NCBI GenBank assembly: GCA_023376005.1
Contig: CM042145.1
Span: forward strand, 62,370,401-62,434,400
DNA length: 64,000 bases
Direction of reading: 5' to 3'
Source: Doryteuthis pealeii
Lineage: Eukaryota > Mollusca > Cephalopoda > Myopsida > Loliginidae
The position numbers were made by a program, and so were the translations under genes. Shown piece by piece: positions 47,672-60,702 of the stretch (position 1 is its first letter; each line of letters begins with the position of its first letter). The notes beneath the pieces were generated by a model. It did not search any database, was not told where the DNA came from, and saw nothing but the letters and a program-made list of their open reading frames with translations.

Positions 47672-49453
47672 CAGTGGTTATCAGCCTTTTTTTTTTAACC
47701 CATGGACCCTTTTTCATCTTAATTTTGTTTTTCTGGATCCCCATAGCCATCCACAGCCCTGTTAATGTGGCTTTAAAATACACTGACTGCACCTCTGCAG
47801 AGAGGTAAGACCTTCCCCCGCAATGGGGTCACTTGTTGGCCGTGGGTGGCGACCCGTAATGCTTAAGGACGGAATCTTGGTGGATGAGCAGTCCAACATG
47901 TAACACTCCACTTCAGCCCTTAGGCTAGACAGATGGTTGGAGAGACCTCCTCTGATTAATTGGCTGGTCATGTTAAGCCCCAGTACCTATATGATTGTCC
48001 CCCCTATTGCCCAAATGGCAAGCCCCAAACCGTTTAATCATATATGGAAGGCGGTGCCTGACTGTCTTAATGTCCTGAGTATGACTTTAAACTCTATCTG
48101 ATGGTGAGGTTCCAGTTTGGGGAATGTGGAACACCCCTTCATCACCATTGCTCAGGTCCACTCTGACCAGAGTGGTAGTAACTGTTAGGGTCCCATCTAT
48201 GGTTAAATAAAAAATATGTTTATAAAAAAAAAATTTGAGTATCCATTAATAATGAATTCATTTCAAAATTTTGTCAACATTAAATGACCCACTGAGGTTG
48301 ATATGCCGTAAAACAAACCAAACCAAGCCAAAGCCACCCACAGGGAAAAAAAAAATTAATATTTTTAGCTTTTCTAGTATTTTCCATTGACAGATTATAT
48401 CAGGTCCATACTGATTAGATACTATTTCTCTGAATTTTTGAGATGAGGCTTGAAAATTTGTATTCCCGAATAATGCAAATAATACAAATTATCAAGCCTC
48501 ATCTATATTTTTAATATTCATATTTATTATTAATAACGTCTTTCACTAATTAAAAAAAAAAGTATAGGAATTGTATCAAAAATTAAAGCAATAGTAAATG
48601 ATTGTTTTATTTTGAAGGAAAACTAATTTATTGCAAATAAAAGTAGGCAGAGTGACCTATTGTCGATATCAGCTGGACAGTAAAGAAGTCTATCCCCTTT
48701 TTGCTAGTGCTAAACCAAGCAGATTATTTCTGCTTTTTTTTGAGTGGCGTGCCATGTCTACCATCAGCTCCCCTCCTTACGGCACAGATGCTACTCATGC
48801 GTTGAGTTGGCAAGGGCTGGCATCAAACTCAGAACCTTGTGGTTCCAAGGTGAATGATATATCGGTTGAGCTAAATCCAAGCCAATTTATTGCAAATAAG
48901 CATATTTAACAATTAAGTTCTATAGAGCATTTATGTCCACTAGTAATAATTCATAATAAATTATTTTAATATAGACCTAAATGAGTAATTAAGAAAAAAA
49001 AACCCAGATTTATTCAATGAGATCCCTGTGGTTGATGCTGCTCAGTAACTTTTTTTTATGTTTTGCTTCATCGAGGTCAATAATAGTTGAAGATGACCCT
49101 TTTTCATAATGTTGGGTCCATTTTGAGCTTTTGATGATATGTGAAAAGCACAACTAAATCCTGATTCAATAAGGTAAGATGATGGAAAAGCTATAGCATA
49201 GAGCTGTGATTTATCCAGAGAAGTGGGCACCTTTTAGCGGTGTCATTTGTTTTCTATATCTCATGTTTCCCATCTTTGAATTTTACATGCAATATTTCAT
49301 CACTTTTTCAATTAGAAATGTAATTCTCAGTAATAACAATTATTATGAAGTAGAATTGTCCTATGGTCCATTAAAATATCACCATGGACCCCAAATTTAG
49401 TATCGTTTTTGCGAACCTCCAGTAATGCTACATAGACCCTAGTTGAGAACCAT
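47672..49453. mobile_element. hAT-like element interrupted by later retroposons
   Basis: Left end CAGTGGTTATCAGCC followed by ACCCATGGACCC; right end GACCCTAGTTGAGAACCATT is its inverted relative. The interior is split by a retroposon-like repeat (47755-48330), a hammerhead-repeat fragment (48440-48510) and a SINE (48640-48880). The remainder, 48930-49440, is its probable non-coding interior. Confidence 0.6.
48640..48880 (-). mobile_element. tRNA-derived SINE, family 1 (inside an hAT-like element)
   Basis: Minus-strand copy with GCGTTGAGTTGGCAAGGGCT and a degraded tRNA-like head ending GGTTGAGCTAAA. Confidence 0.75.
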
Positions 49454-50814
49454 TATTATGATCCTTGTGTTCGACTGACATGTTAGTAAATACTTACATA
49501 ACTTGCTGTTTTTAGGTTTTAAAATTACAATTCCTGAGTATGACTTTAAACTCTATCTGATGGTGAGGTTCCAGTTTTGGAGGTTTGGGGAATGTGGAGC
49601 ACCCCTTCATCACTATTGCTCCCTGGTCCACTCTGACCCGGAGTGGTAGTACCTGTTAGGGTCCCATCTATGGGTTAAATAGAAATGTATTTATAAAAAA
49701 ATTGTATTATCCATTAAGAATTGATTTATTTCAAAACTTTATTGGCATTAAATGACCCACTGAGGTTGATATGCCGTAAAACAAAACAAACCAAACAAAC
49801 CAATCCATTTATCTGTCATTAAATGACCCACAGAGATTGATATGCAGTTAAACAAAAAACTTAAACTCCATTTATCAAATATTGTTAATTTTGTGGCATT
49901 GTATTCAGATTAGTGATATTAGTATTTGTTGAAGTGAGGGAGTCTGTACAAATAACTTTGACAAATTTCCTGGTCTTATTAACATTAAAAACATCAGTCA
50001 ATATTTGTAAATTTATTGACAAAATGTACATGACAGTAAAGGTAAAGTGAAAATAACATTTACTTTTAAAATGTTTCTACAAATCTTGAAGTTGTATGAT
50101 ATATTTGGTTAAGTGCTTAATGGCCAACACCCAATTATGTTTACAATTGACTAATTGTAACTGCTGAAAAAGTGATCTACATTCTTAACAAACATTGGTT
50201 TATGTCAACTGATATAGATTCTATAAGTCCAACCCCTCCTCACCGTGGCAGGGTGGTGACAATGTTGGTAGTGTCAGAGTTATGCCATCTGGAACTCTAG
50301 TTCCTAGTAGGGCCTCCCAAGGCTGATTGGTCTGTCACCCAATATTAGAGCCACAACCCAGCTAAAGGGGCTCTGGTGAAAATCCAATCAGAAATCAATG
50401 GCTTTTGCCGTACTTGTCATTGCAACTGTGGAAAATGAGCGGCAAACAAGAGCATCTCCTTCTCCTGACTGGGGTATGAATGTAGGGTTTGAGGACCACT
50501 TGTGAATTTCCTGTTCTCTTGTTACTCTTTTCATGAATTCACTATCTCATTCATTTGATGGGTGTGCTCAACTGACCCAGAGTGAATGCCGTCACAATAA
50601 CAACACAATTCTGTTAACAAAAATAGCATGAATTATTTGAATTATTCAGACTATTGTCCTCATCTCCACTGCTATATACACAACATTTCAGGCAATGTTC
50701 CCTCCGGTCTTGTTCAGGTGTTTCATATTGAACTCGGGAGCCTTCACAGAACTTCGAATTCAGGAAGTTTCCCGAGTTTGACACAATTATGCCATAGGGC
50801 ACATCGTCTGAAAC

Positions 50815-51100
50815 GTATATATTGTGGTCAAATGGTTAGAGTCGTAGGAAATGGACTCGACAACCCAAGTTCAATTCCTGGACAAAGCTGTTGGCATTTC
50901 ACAAGGCGCTAATACCCTTGGGAAAGGTATGAATCCAATTCTCCCCCAACTATGGGTAAATAGCAGGGCAGATTGGGCTCTTTAACCATGGCTAGGTAAC
51001 CAGTCTAGGAGAAGGAAAACTCTGAATTCAAACCTGTTAAACTCTACTTAAGAAATTGACCTTGTGTCACATCCTGCTTGTGCGGAGGGATTGGTAAATA
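50815..51100 (+). mobile_element. tRNA-derived SINE, family 4
   Basis: TGGTCAAATGGTTAGAGTCG (box A) and AGTTCAATTCC (box B), followed by a body ending TTGACCTTGTGTCACATCC. 3' bodies of the same family occur at 12990-13080, 14750-14890, 33300-33420 and 60290-60410. Confidence 0.7.
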
Positions 51101-51589
51101 TGTATATATTGTGGTGGAGATGAGGACCATAGTTTATCAAGCCTCATCTCAAAAAATTCAGAGAAATAGCAAAAATAGCCTATTTTAAAAGTATAAGCTT
51201 TCTGAGATATCTTAGAAAATGATAGCTTTATCAACTGATTGTTGAGTATAAATGGATTAACCTCTCCATCTAAAAAAAACAAAAAGAGCTCAATTTTTGT
51301 TATGACATGAATTGCTTTTTGGAATGTAATTAAAATACCAATCATTCTGTTATAAAAAAATTATTTTGGGTTATAGATTGCATTTATCACTGTAGAAATG
51401 AATATAGTTATTATAATTCATCTCATAATGTGCAGCTTGTTGGATTTTATTAGTAAGTCTAAGAACATTCAGAAATTTAAGCCTCTCCTCTTCATATTGA
51501 CTTTGCGATATTGTTGATTTATTTGTATTTTATATGATTTGGTGATAATTACAGATCTACACAAATTCTGTGTCTGGTCACTCAATGTG

Positions 51590-52165
51590 CTACTGGTACT
51601 ATGTAACCCAGTACTACCTGTTTCATAGTCGCATCATTGGCAACTAAACTGGTAGCCCCACAGATTTTGTCTGATGAGGAGGGTAGCTAAACACCCTGCA
51701 GAATGAAAAACAAGACCTGTTAAAGAGAGGAAGCTCTTTGTTCAACGGCCATATAGCACATTTCTAAAGTCCAACCTGTCTTCATTGCAGCAGGGCCGTG
51801 TAAACTTGGTAGCTTCAGTGCCATGCAACTTATGTTCCTGGTAGGATCACCCAAGGTGGACAGGTCTGGCATCCGGTGGTGTTAGGGCCACAACTCGGCC
51901 AAAGGGGCTCTGGCAAAAGTCCAAAGGGCATCTCCATTATCAGGAATCAATGGCTTTTTGGCGTACTTGTCACTGCGTCTGTGGAAAAATCTGCGGCAAA
52001 CAAGGGCATCTCCTTTCCTGACTGGAATATGCATGTGGAGTTTGGGGACCACTTGTGAATTTCATATTCTCTTGTTACTCCTTCCATGAATTCACCACGG
52101 ATAAATTTGTTGGATGGAGCTGACTCTACTGCCACAGGATGAATGCCATCACAAAAAGAAAAACA
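51590..52165 (+). repeat. Dispersed repeat RP-2, longest copy
   Basis: Shares modules such as GCAGCAGGGCCGTGTAAACT, TGGCGTACTTGTCACTGC and CCTTCCATGAATTCACCAC with 21605-22110 and 50228-50600. All three finish with GAATGCC(A/G)T and an A-rich end, suggesting a retroposon 3' end. Coding potential not recognised. Confidence 0.7.
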
Positions 52166-52900
52166 AAAAAAAAAAAAGCAGAAATCTTTGCATATCGACT
52201 TTGCGTTGTTGTTGATTTATTTGTATTTTGTATAAATTGGTGATATTTACAGATATACACAAATATCATTTTTAACAGCTTTTAATTAGAAAAATTTATA
52301 GTAAAATTTTATTGCATATTTCTTCTGTTGTAAAATCTATTTCTCTCTTGCAATAGTTCATAGTTACTTTCATACGACCATTATTGTATTGTCCTGATCC
52401 TATTGCCTTTATGGCAAGCCCCAACATTTTTTATCATATGTACTAGAAGGCGATCTTAATGTCCTGGGTATGATTTTAAACTCTATCTGATGGTGAAGTT
52501 GGAATTTTGGAGTTCTACAAAAACTTAAAACCTGTTTTTTGTTACCTGAATGACTGCATATGAAATGAAAATATTTTTAATGTCAAGTTGACATTTTTCA
52601 AAAAAATTCCTGATTGGTAGCTTTAAGAATTCTCAAAACTTTTTCAGTGGGTTTATATTTTTTAATGTGCAAATTGTTTACTCAAGGGCTAAATATTTTT
52701 TCACTTTAAAAAAAAAAAAAAAATTTTTTTTTTGTTGAAAACTAGAGACTGAATACATAGTTGAAAAACAGTTTCTATTGGCAACTTTTGTACATGTCAA
52801 ATATTTTACAAAAATCTTTGTTTTACCTTCAATAAACATATGTAGTAATATTAAATTTTTTATATTTAGAATTTTATGTAATATTTGATATCATCTATAA

Positions 52901-53280
52901 CAGGGGTCGGCAATCTTTTGGAAAGAGAGGGCCAAATGGCTATGCAGATTCTCAAAGAAGGGCCATAAACTCTTTATACAATAATAATAGGATTTTATTT
53001 GAATAGAATGAGTTCTGAGGTAAATAATAATGAACTTTGAAATACCCCATGATGCAGGTAAAACAATACCAAAAAAATTTAGTACAGTGGGAGAAATTTG
53101 GTAGACAAAGAGTTAAATGACTTTTAGCATATTTCATTCTTGGAAATAATTGTTCCCAAGCATATATACTTCCAAATAATGCATTCATTGGATAATTAGA
53201 GTCCAGGTGTTAAGTTTGTTGGCCGGACAAAATTGACTAGGGCCGGATGTGGCACGTAGACCGGGAGTTGCCGACTCCTG
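52901..53280. mobile_element. hAT MITE with 8 bp target duplication
   Basis: Starts CAGGGGTCGGCAATCTTTTG and ends GGGAGTTGCCGACTCCTG, the terminal sequences of a widespread hAT family. The flanks ATCTATAA (52893-52900) and ATCTATGT (53281-53288) are a decayed 8 bp target duplication. 380 bp, non-coding. Confidence 0.85.
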
Positions 53281-54037
53281 ATCTATGTATATATAAAGGG
53301 CACTTGGTATGCATGTATGTCGAGATGAAACTATGAAAATAAAACAATTAACAACAAAGTAAATATATATATACACATTAAATATCACCACTGGTTTTTG
53401 CTTTTTGTGTAAAAATTACAAAGATTTGATTTATATTTGTAAAGACCTTCCACAAGGCTTTATTAACTCAAGTTTTTTTTTTTTTTTTAAATGGGGATTT
53501 TTATGGAGCATCCAGTGAAGATTGAACTCGTTATTCAGTAATGGATCTGCAAGACTAGCTAACCAATGACCCTTTTTTTTTTTTTTTTCCTCTACCCAGT
53601 CTTTGTTGGGTTGCTGCTTCTAGTTTTAAATAATTCTTTGATAAATCTCACTTCTTTTATCTCAATTATATTTATACATATTTAGAGGAAGAAATTATAC
53701 AATAAATGAATTAGAAATAATATATTACCTGAGTTTCCAGAGAAATCTGAAAATAAAATAAAATTTACTTTGATTAAACAAGGAAAGTAGAGATTTAAAA
53801 AAAAGTTTGTTTTTTATTGTGAATATAAGTTTAACAGGTTTTATATAAAGTGGCAATTTTTCTTAAATTCTCAAAAATAATTTTCTTGTTATTCTTGACT
53901 GAATTTTGAAAAGTGCAATTATTGGGATTATTTGCTTTTTTTTCAGACAATTTTCCTCATCTTTATTGTTATATACACAACGTTTTGGCCGAAATGCTCT
54001 CTCTTCTTGTCAAACTTGGGACACATGGCGCAAAGTA

Positions 54038-54275
54038 AAAAGTAAAGTCGTTGGGGTGGCCTAATATTGGTATCAGCCAGACAGTGTGGGAGTCTATCCC
54101 CTTTTCACTTATTTTAAATATCTTTGGTGGAGCGCCACAGCTACCATCAGCTCCTCACTTTACCACACAGATCCTGTGGTACTCATATGCTGAGTTAGTG
54201 AGGGCGAGTCTCGAGCCAGGAACCTTGTGGTTCCCAGGCGGACACCCTACTGACTGAGCTAAACCATCCCCTTAA
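54038..54275 (-). mobile_element. SINE family 1 nested in a family 3 SINE
   Basis: A minus-strand SINE interrupts another tRNA-type repeat: ACACATGGCGCAA before it and GGTTATAAGGGTTGAG after it are continuous at 36715-36750. Confidence 0.8.
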
Positions 54276-54956
54276 AGGTTATAAGGGTTGAGTTAATACA
54301 GTCTCAGTGACAATCATCTGTAGGTTGCAGGTTCAATCCTGGCCAAGGACGATAATAACATAGAATACTTAACATAGCTTAATACTTATACCTGGTCATG
54401 GTTAATGGAAGGAGAACTACCCCCGTGAATTGAATAAAGGGTTCGGTTTGTGGTGTCATGAAGGCTCCTGAATTTGACATTGCTCCCAGGTCCACTCTGA
54501 CCAAGAGTGGTAGTACCTATTAGGGTCCCATCTATGGGTTAAATAGAAAAAATGACTTTAAAAAATGTTTGTAAAAAAAATCAAATTTAAAAAAAATTTG
54601 AATACCCATCAAGAATTAATAAAAGGAAATGTCTTTAGCATAAAATAACCCAACAAGGGTTGACGTGCTGTAAAATTCAAACAACCATCATCTTTTATGA
54701 GGAAAGATTTTTCAATTAAAAAGCAAATTGTTTATATTACCTTGTCTGGAAAATAATTGTTGATTTTTGAATTCAAATGTCTAATAGAATTGTCCATTAA
54801 TTTCCCCAACAATCTAATAAAAAAAAACCCCAAAAAACAAAGTGATATTTTGACTTATGTTTAAATTGTGTTGCTTTTATCACCCAGAAAAAAGTCATCT
54901 TTATGAAAATTGTATTAGTGATATGTTTATAATTTTTTGCTGGTTATTCATTACAG

Positions 54957-55044
54957 GTGCTATTGATGTCTCGGAAATTATCCATTCCTTTCAAAACCTT
55001 GGTGTCCATGTTGACCAAGAAGAAGCTGAGAAATTGTTACAAAG
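54957..55044 (+). CDS. SLC25A24/25-like: SCaMC carrier, coding exon 3 (completes EF-hand 3)
   Basis: The acceptor ATTACAG (54956) joins exon 2 in phase 1: the split codon gives Gly94, then AIDVSE completes EF-hand 3 (DTNQDGAIDVSE, residues 89-100, Glu12 present). The rest, IIHSFQNLGVHVDQEEAEKLLQ, matches the helix leading to EF-hand 4. The exon ends with two bases (AG) of codon 123 at a GTAAAG donor (55045), so it exits in phase 2; codon 123 is Arg or Ser. No exon encoding EF-hand 4 or any mitochondrial-carrier repeat (Px[DE]xx[KR]) was found from 55045 to 64000, so the gene continues past the window. Confidence 0.93.
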
Positions 55045-56579
55045 GTAAAGGTTATATATATATTTTTGTGTTTGATATTACAAAAGAAAAAAAATACCTA
55101 CTTTTACAGTCTATAATTGCCCTCACAGTATCTAACACCCAGCCAAAAGGGCTGATACTCAATTTTCAAAGATTAAAAACGACATAACTTCATTTACCTT
55201 ACTAATATTTACCAGATTTACAGAATGTGGTTTCATTCTTTTTCAGACTATTCATTATTTCTTACAAGGTATGTTGGCCTTCCTAGGGTTAAATTTAAGT
55301 GACTCTTTTAAATCTGATATTGCTCCCTCAATAAACGACATTTTTTAAAATCATTGTTGTCTATTTAACCCATAGATAGGATCCTAATACGTACTACCAC
55401 TCCAGGTCAGGGAGTGAAAGCAGGTCTGTCTAAGGGCAGTAGGGTTAGGACCAATCATATAGGTTCTAGGGCTTGATGTACCCATCTGATTTGATCGAAG
55501 GGGCCCGCTTCGACCGCTTGTCTAGAGCCTAAGTAAGGGCCAAAGAAGAGTGTTGCAAGTCATTGTGATCTTCAGCCAGCAGGGTTTCAATCCTAAGCTC
55601 ATGGGCCACTCACCATGGCCAACGATGGGGGTTCTCCCCTGCTGAGGTTGCAGTCAGGTATTATTTAAAAGCCCTCATGCTGATATGGCGTTCAGATTGG
55701 ACCTGGTAGTAATGTGTTCAATGAAGAGGGGACTCCATATTCCCAGAGCTAGAACTGGATACACCACGACACAGCATTTGTGCTACCCAAGATCCAATTT
55801 ATAAAGAAAATGTATTTTTTTCCTATATTTAAGATAAAAATAATAATGGTTATTGAACTTTGTGGTAGGGGCAGAGGGTCAATCATTAAGAATTTCAATT
55901 AATTTCAATGAACTTACATTTCTTAGAATTACTTTATTATTGAAATATTTTTTTATTTACAGGTTTGAATTTTATGTTGGCAGATATCAGTCATTGCATA
56001 ATTTGAGTTAATTTACGTATAACAAAAATTATCTAACAAAAACTTTAAACCTACTTTTTAAGAATACTAGAGTAATTTCTATTTTTTTATGAGCTAAGAA
56101 TGTTAAATTTAGCCGTGAGTGGGACTATTGTTTGTTTGTTGGTGGTTGGATTTACGGCATGTCAACCCATTGGTTATTTATCATGCTGAAAGGATGTTTT
56201 TAGTTTCATTCATTTTAAACAATTATTTTAAACGCATTTGTCTAACTCATTTTTTTTTAATTTAACCCATAGAAAAATTGGACCTTAACAGTTACTACCT
56301 TCTGGGTCAAGTGGACCCTGAAGTAATGGGTGATGAAGGAGTACTCCACATTACAAGAGCTCAAGAACTGGAAACCTTATTCAGTCAGACAGAGTTCTAA
56401 CCTCATACCTAGACAATAGGATCCTCAGCCACTGCTCTCAGCACCCATATGATAAAAACGGTTGGGTCTTGCCATGAAGGCACACCGGCACCATCAGATA
56501 GAGTTTAACATCATTACAAGGAGCACAATAAGACGCCTCATAGTTTGCATTGCTTCTAGCACATATGATAAAAAGGGGG

Positions 56580-56825
56580 CCTATTGTTGGGTATCCAGCC
56601 AGATATCGAGGGTGATCTTCCTTTTTACTAAAGAGGGAGATTGTTTTGCGTCTGAGGTAGAGCACCAACTACCTACCATCAACTCCCCCACCGTTACCAC
56701 AACAGATCACAAAGTGTGCTGCTCAGTGTGGTGAGTTGGTGAGGGAGCGTATCAGATCGGGAACCATTGCGATAGTTACTTGAGATGGATGTTCTTACTG
56801 ACTGAGGCTAAACCAGCCCCTTACT
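56580..56825 (-). mobile_element. SINE family 1, source-like copy beside the satellite
   Basis: Minus-strand SINE with indels. Its tRNA-like head (GACTGAGGCTAAACCAGCCC) is the sequence amplified in the adjacent satellite. Confidence 0.7.
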
Positions 56826-59130
56826 CTATGTAATTAGAACATCATCACAACGATTTTTACTTAGATGTTACTTAAGATGGAATGTCTCTACTGACTGAGC
56901 TATATTTACTATAGGATATCATGTTAGATGAGTAATGTTACGTTTATGATGTTACTTTAGCATGGACTGTTCTAGCTGACCTGAGCCTTTAATTTTATAT
57001 AAGATATATAGTAGATGAGACTAAGATGTTACTTAGATTGGATGGCTTCTACCATCGACTGAGCTATTCTTACTATAGCATTATATAGTAGCAAATTCGA
57101 GCTCAGATGTTACTTAGATTTACTTAAGATGGATGTATCTAGCTGACTGAAGCTAATTTTACTATAAGATATATAGTAGATGAGCTAGATTATTAGATGG
57201 ATTCTCTACTGACTGAGGCTTATCTTTACTATAAGATAGTATTACGTAGATAGCTAAGATGTTACTTTAGATGGATGTTCTTACTGACTGAGCTTAATGT
57301 TTACTATAGATATATAGTAGATTAGCTAGATGTTACTTAGATGTTACTTAGATGGATGTTCTACTGACTGACTAATTTACTATAAAGATATATAGAGAAT
57401 GAGCTAGATGTTACTAGATTGGATGTTCTACTGACTCGAGCATAATTTTACTAATAGATACTAAGTAGATGAGCTAGATGTTACTATAGATGGTGTTCTG
57501 CTGGGACGAGCTATTGTTACTATAAGATATATAGTAGATGAGCTAGATGTAACTTAGATGTTACTTTAGAATGGATGTTCTACTGACTGGAGCTAATTTT
57601 ACTATAATATATATAGTAGAATGAGCTAGAGTACTTAGATGTTATTACTTAGATGGATGTTCTACTTTGACTGAGCTAATTTTTACTATAAGATATATAG
57701 AGATGAGCTAGATGTTACTTAGATGGATGTTCTACTGACGAGCTAATATTTACTATACGACTATATAGTAGATGAGCTAATTTTACTTAGATGATGTTCT
57801 ACTGACTGAGCTAATTTTACTATAAGATATACTAGTAGATGAGCTAGATGATTACTTAGATGTTACTTAGATGGGATGTATCTACTGACTAGCACTAATT
57901 TTACTATAGATATATAGTAGATGGAGCTAGATGTTACTTAGATGTTACTTAGATGAGATGTTCTTTACTGACTGAGCTAATTTTACGATAAGATATATAG
58001 TAGTATTAGCTAGATGTTACTTGAGATGTTACTTAAGGATGGATGTTCTTTACTGACTGAGCTAATTTACTATAAGAATTATTATAGTAGATTGAGCAGA
58101 TGTTACTTAGATGGATGTTCATACGACTGAGCTAATTTACTATAAGATATATAGCTAGATGAGCTAGGATGTTACTTGGATGCTTATCTTAGATGGGATG
58201 TTCTCTGAACTGGAGCTAAACCAGCCCTACTCTATGTTTAATTGAACATCATCACAACCGATTTTACTTAGATGTTCACTTAGATGGATGTTCTATGACT
58301 GAGCTATTTTTACATATAAGATAACCGTATAGTAGATGAGCTAGATTTACTTAGAGTTACTTAGATGGATGTTCATAAACGACTGAGCTAATTTTTCATA
58401 TAGATTATATCAGTAGATGAGCTAGATGTTACTTAGATGGATGTTTCTACTGACTGAGCTAATTTTACTATAATATACTATAGTAGATGAGCTAGATTTA
58501 CTTAGATTTACTTTACTGGATGTCTCTACTGACTTTGAGCTAACCAGGCCCCTTACCTCTATTGTTAATTAGAAACAAATCCATCACAACGATATTTACT
58601 TAGATGTACTTAGATAGGATGTGTTACTGACTGCAGGCTAATTTACTATTAAGACTATATAGTTAAGATGCAGCATAATGTTACTTAGATGTTACTTAGA
58701 TGGATGTTCTACTGACTAGCTTAAACCAGCCCCTTACTATTGTTATTAGAACATTCATACAACGATTATTTATTTTAGATGTTACTTAGATGGATGTTCT
58801 ACTGACGAGCTAATTTTACTATAAGATATTATAGTAGATTGAGCTAGATGTTACTTAGATTTACTTAGATGGATTGTTCTACTGACTGAGGCTAATTTTA
58901 CTATACGATATTATAAGTAGATGAGCTAGATGTTACTTAGATGGATGTTCTACTGACTGAGCTAATTTTACATAAGATAATATAGTAGATGAGCTTAGAT
59001 GTTACTTTAGATGGATGTTTCTACTGACTGAGCTAAAACAAGCCCTTCACTCTATGTTAATTGAACATCATCACACAACGATGTTACTTAGATGGATGTT
59101 CTAACCTGACTGAAGCTAATTTTACTATAA
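56826..59130. repeat. Degenerate satellite derived from a SINE head
   Basis: More than 25 units, mostly about 65-75 bp, of the pattern GATGTTACTTAGATGGATG, TTCTACTGACTGAGCTAA, TTTTACTATAAGATATATAG, TAGATGAGCTA. TTCTACTGACTGAGCTAA is the reverse complement of the SINE family 1 box A region, and some units continue into AACCAGCCCCTTACTCTATG as in the SINE flank. Units differ by many one-base indels. Confidence 0.85.
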
Positions 59131-60584
59131 GATATTATAGTAGAATCAGTCTGGATTTTTGAGATGAGACTGATAATTGTATTATAATTTTTCGGATGTT
59201 GCCATCATCTTTATTGTTATAGTACACCAACATTTTCGGCCGATGTGTGTCTGCTTGACTCATCAGGTGTTTCTTGCAAACTCAGGAACTTCTCTTCAAA
59301 TTCAGGAATCTTCATGTAACTTCGAACTGGAACTTCTTTATTCAACTCCACCGAGGAAGACTTATCATTCCACTAAACCATTGACCAGGTACAAGTGTCT
59401 AAGGTATGTTTTTGTTTTATTGCCCTTGGCCAGGATTTAAACCTTGCAGTCTACAGGATGATTGTCATTTAAAACCATAGTTAACTCAACCCCATATTTC
59501 ATTTGCACCATCGTGTTTCCAACTGGTTAACAGAATTGAGACAATGTGCCCATTGGATTTGGTATTAAGGGTTTTGGTTTCAAAGGTCTATTGAAGGCTT
59601 CAAGTTCAAAGAGAAGGTTCCTGAGTATTGATAAGAAAACACCTGAAAAAATCCAGAGGGGGACAATAGGCCAAAACTTGTGTATGATACAAAACAAACA
59701 TGAGGACAAACTGTCCAAAGAATCCAAATAAGAAAATTGAGTATTTGTTCTGGATTTTTTTAGATGAGGCTGTAATTTTGTATTATTTGGATTTTTTCAA
59801 ACTTTTGTTCTCATTCTTATTGTTACATACACAGGCATTTTCTTGATATGCCCCCAAGAAGGCCAAAGGGCACATTGGCTGAAACATGTGTATATAATCA
59901 GTAAGATGAGGACGAAAGTCTGAAAATCAGAATAATACAAATTATAAATACGTTTTAAATTTTTTATAAAAACAAGCTTTCAGTGATCATTGCTCTCAAA
60001 TTGGTATCTACGAATTTAAATTAAATTCATTGTAATTTCATATAATAGGTTTTTGATTAGTTGTTTTTAGAGGTTTTTTTTTGCACATGGTACTACTCAA
60101 AATTCAAATAATTTCTTAGAACAGATCAGTACATTTCAAATGGTCACCATGACTCTGGGTCAGAGTTGACTGGAGTAAATGTGGCAATGAAGGGTACTCA
60201 ACACTGAAAAAAAAAATGTGCAGAGTGAGAAAAAAAGTGGTGACTGATTGACATAATGGCTTTCCAATGATTAAACTGCCGCAAGTATACTCATTTACCC
60301 AAACCTATCCACAGTCATAAGGTAATTTCCAAGTAGTGTTCACTGGTTCAAATCAGAATTTTTCCTTCTCTTAGGACTAGTTGCCATACAAAATCTGACC
60401 TACTATTTAGCAATAACTGGCGTGTTGGTTTGCGGTTTGTTTGTTTTGCTTTAACGGCATATCAACCTCGGTAGGGTCATTTAATGACCGACAACAGTTT
60501 GAATAAATTCATTCTTAATGCCATAATTAACAATTTTGGTTTAATAATCATGTTTTTCTACTTTAACTCCATTAGATTGGCGAC

Positions 60585-60684
60585 NNNNNNNNNNNNNNNN
60601 NNNNNNNNNNNNNNNNNNNNNNNNNNNNNNNNNNNNNNNNNNNNNNNNNNNNNNNNNNNNNNNNNNNNNNNNNNNNNNNNNNNN
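60585..60684. other. Assembly gap (100 N)
   Basis: Exactly 100 N, the conventional placeholder for a scaffold join of unknown size. Confidence 0.99.
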
Positions 60685-60702
60685 AAAGAGAGAGATATCT
60701 CT

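Larger units (their letters stand above)
46367..54956 (+). other. Intron 2 of the SCaMC gene (8.6 kb)
   Basis: GT donor at 46367, AG acceptor at 54955-54956, phase 1. It holds several copies of a retroposon-like repeat, an hAT-like element interrupted by later insertions, a complete hAT MITE, SINEs and fragments of a hammerhead-bearing repeat. Stretches 49850-50220, 52510-52890 and 53650-53930 show only AT-rich sequence. Confidence 0.85.

Noticed and set aside
54857..55187. ORFs beginning upstream of, or out of frame with, exon 3
   Set aside because: Only the frame that joins exon 2 through the splice sites continues the EF-hand.
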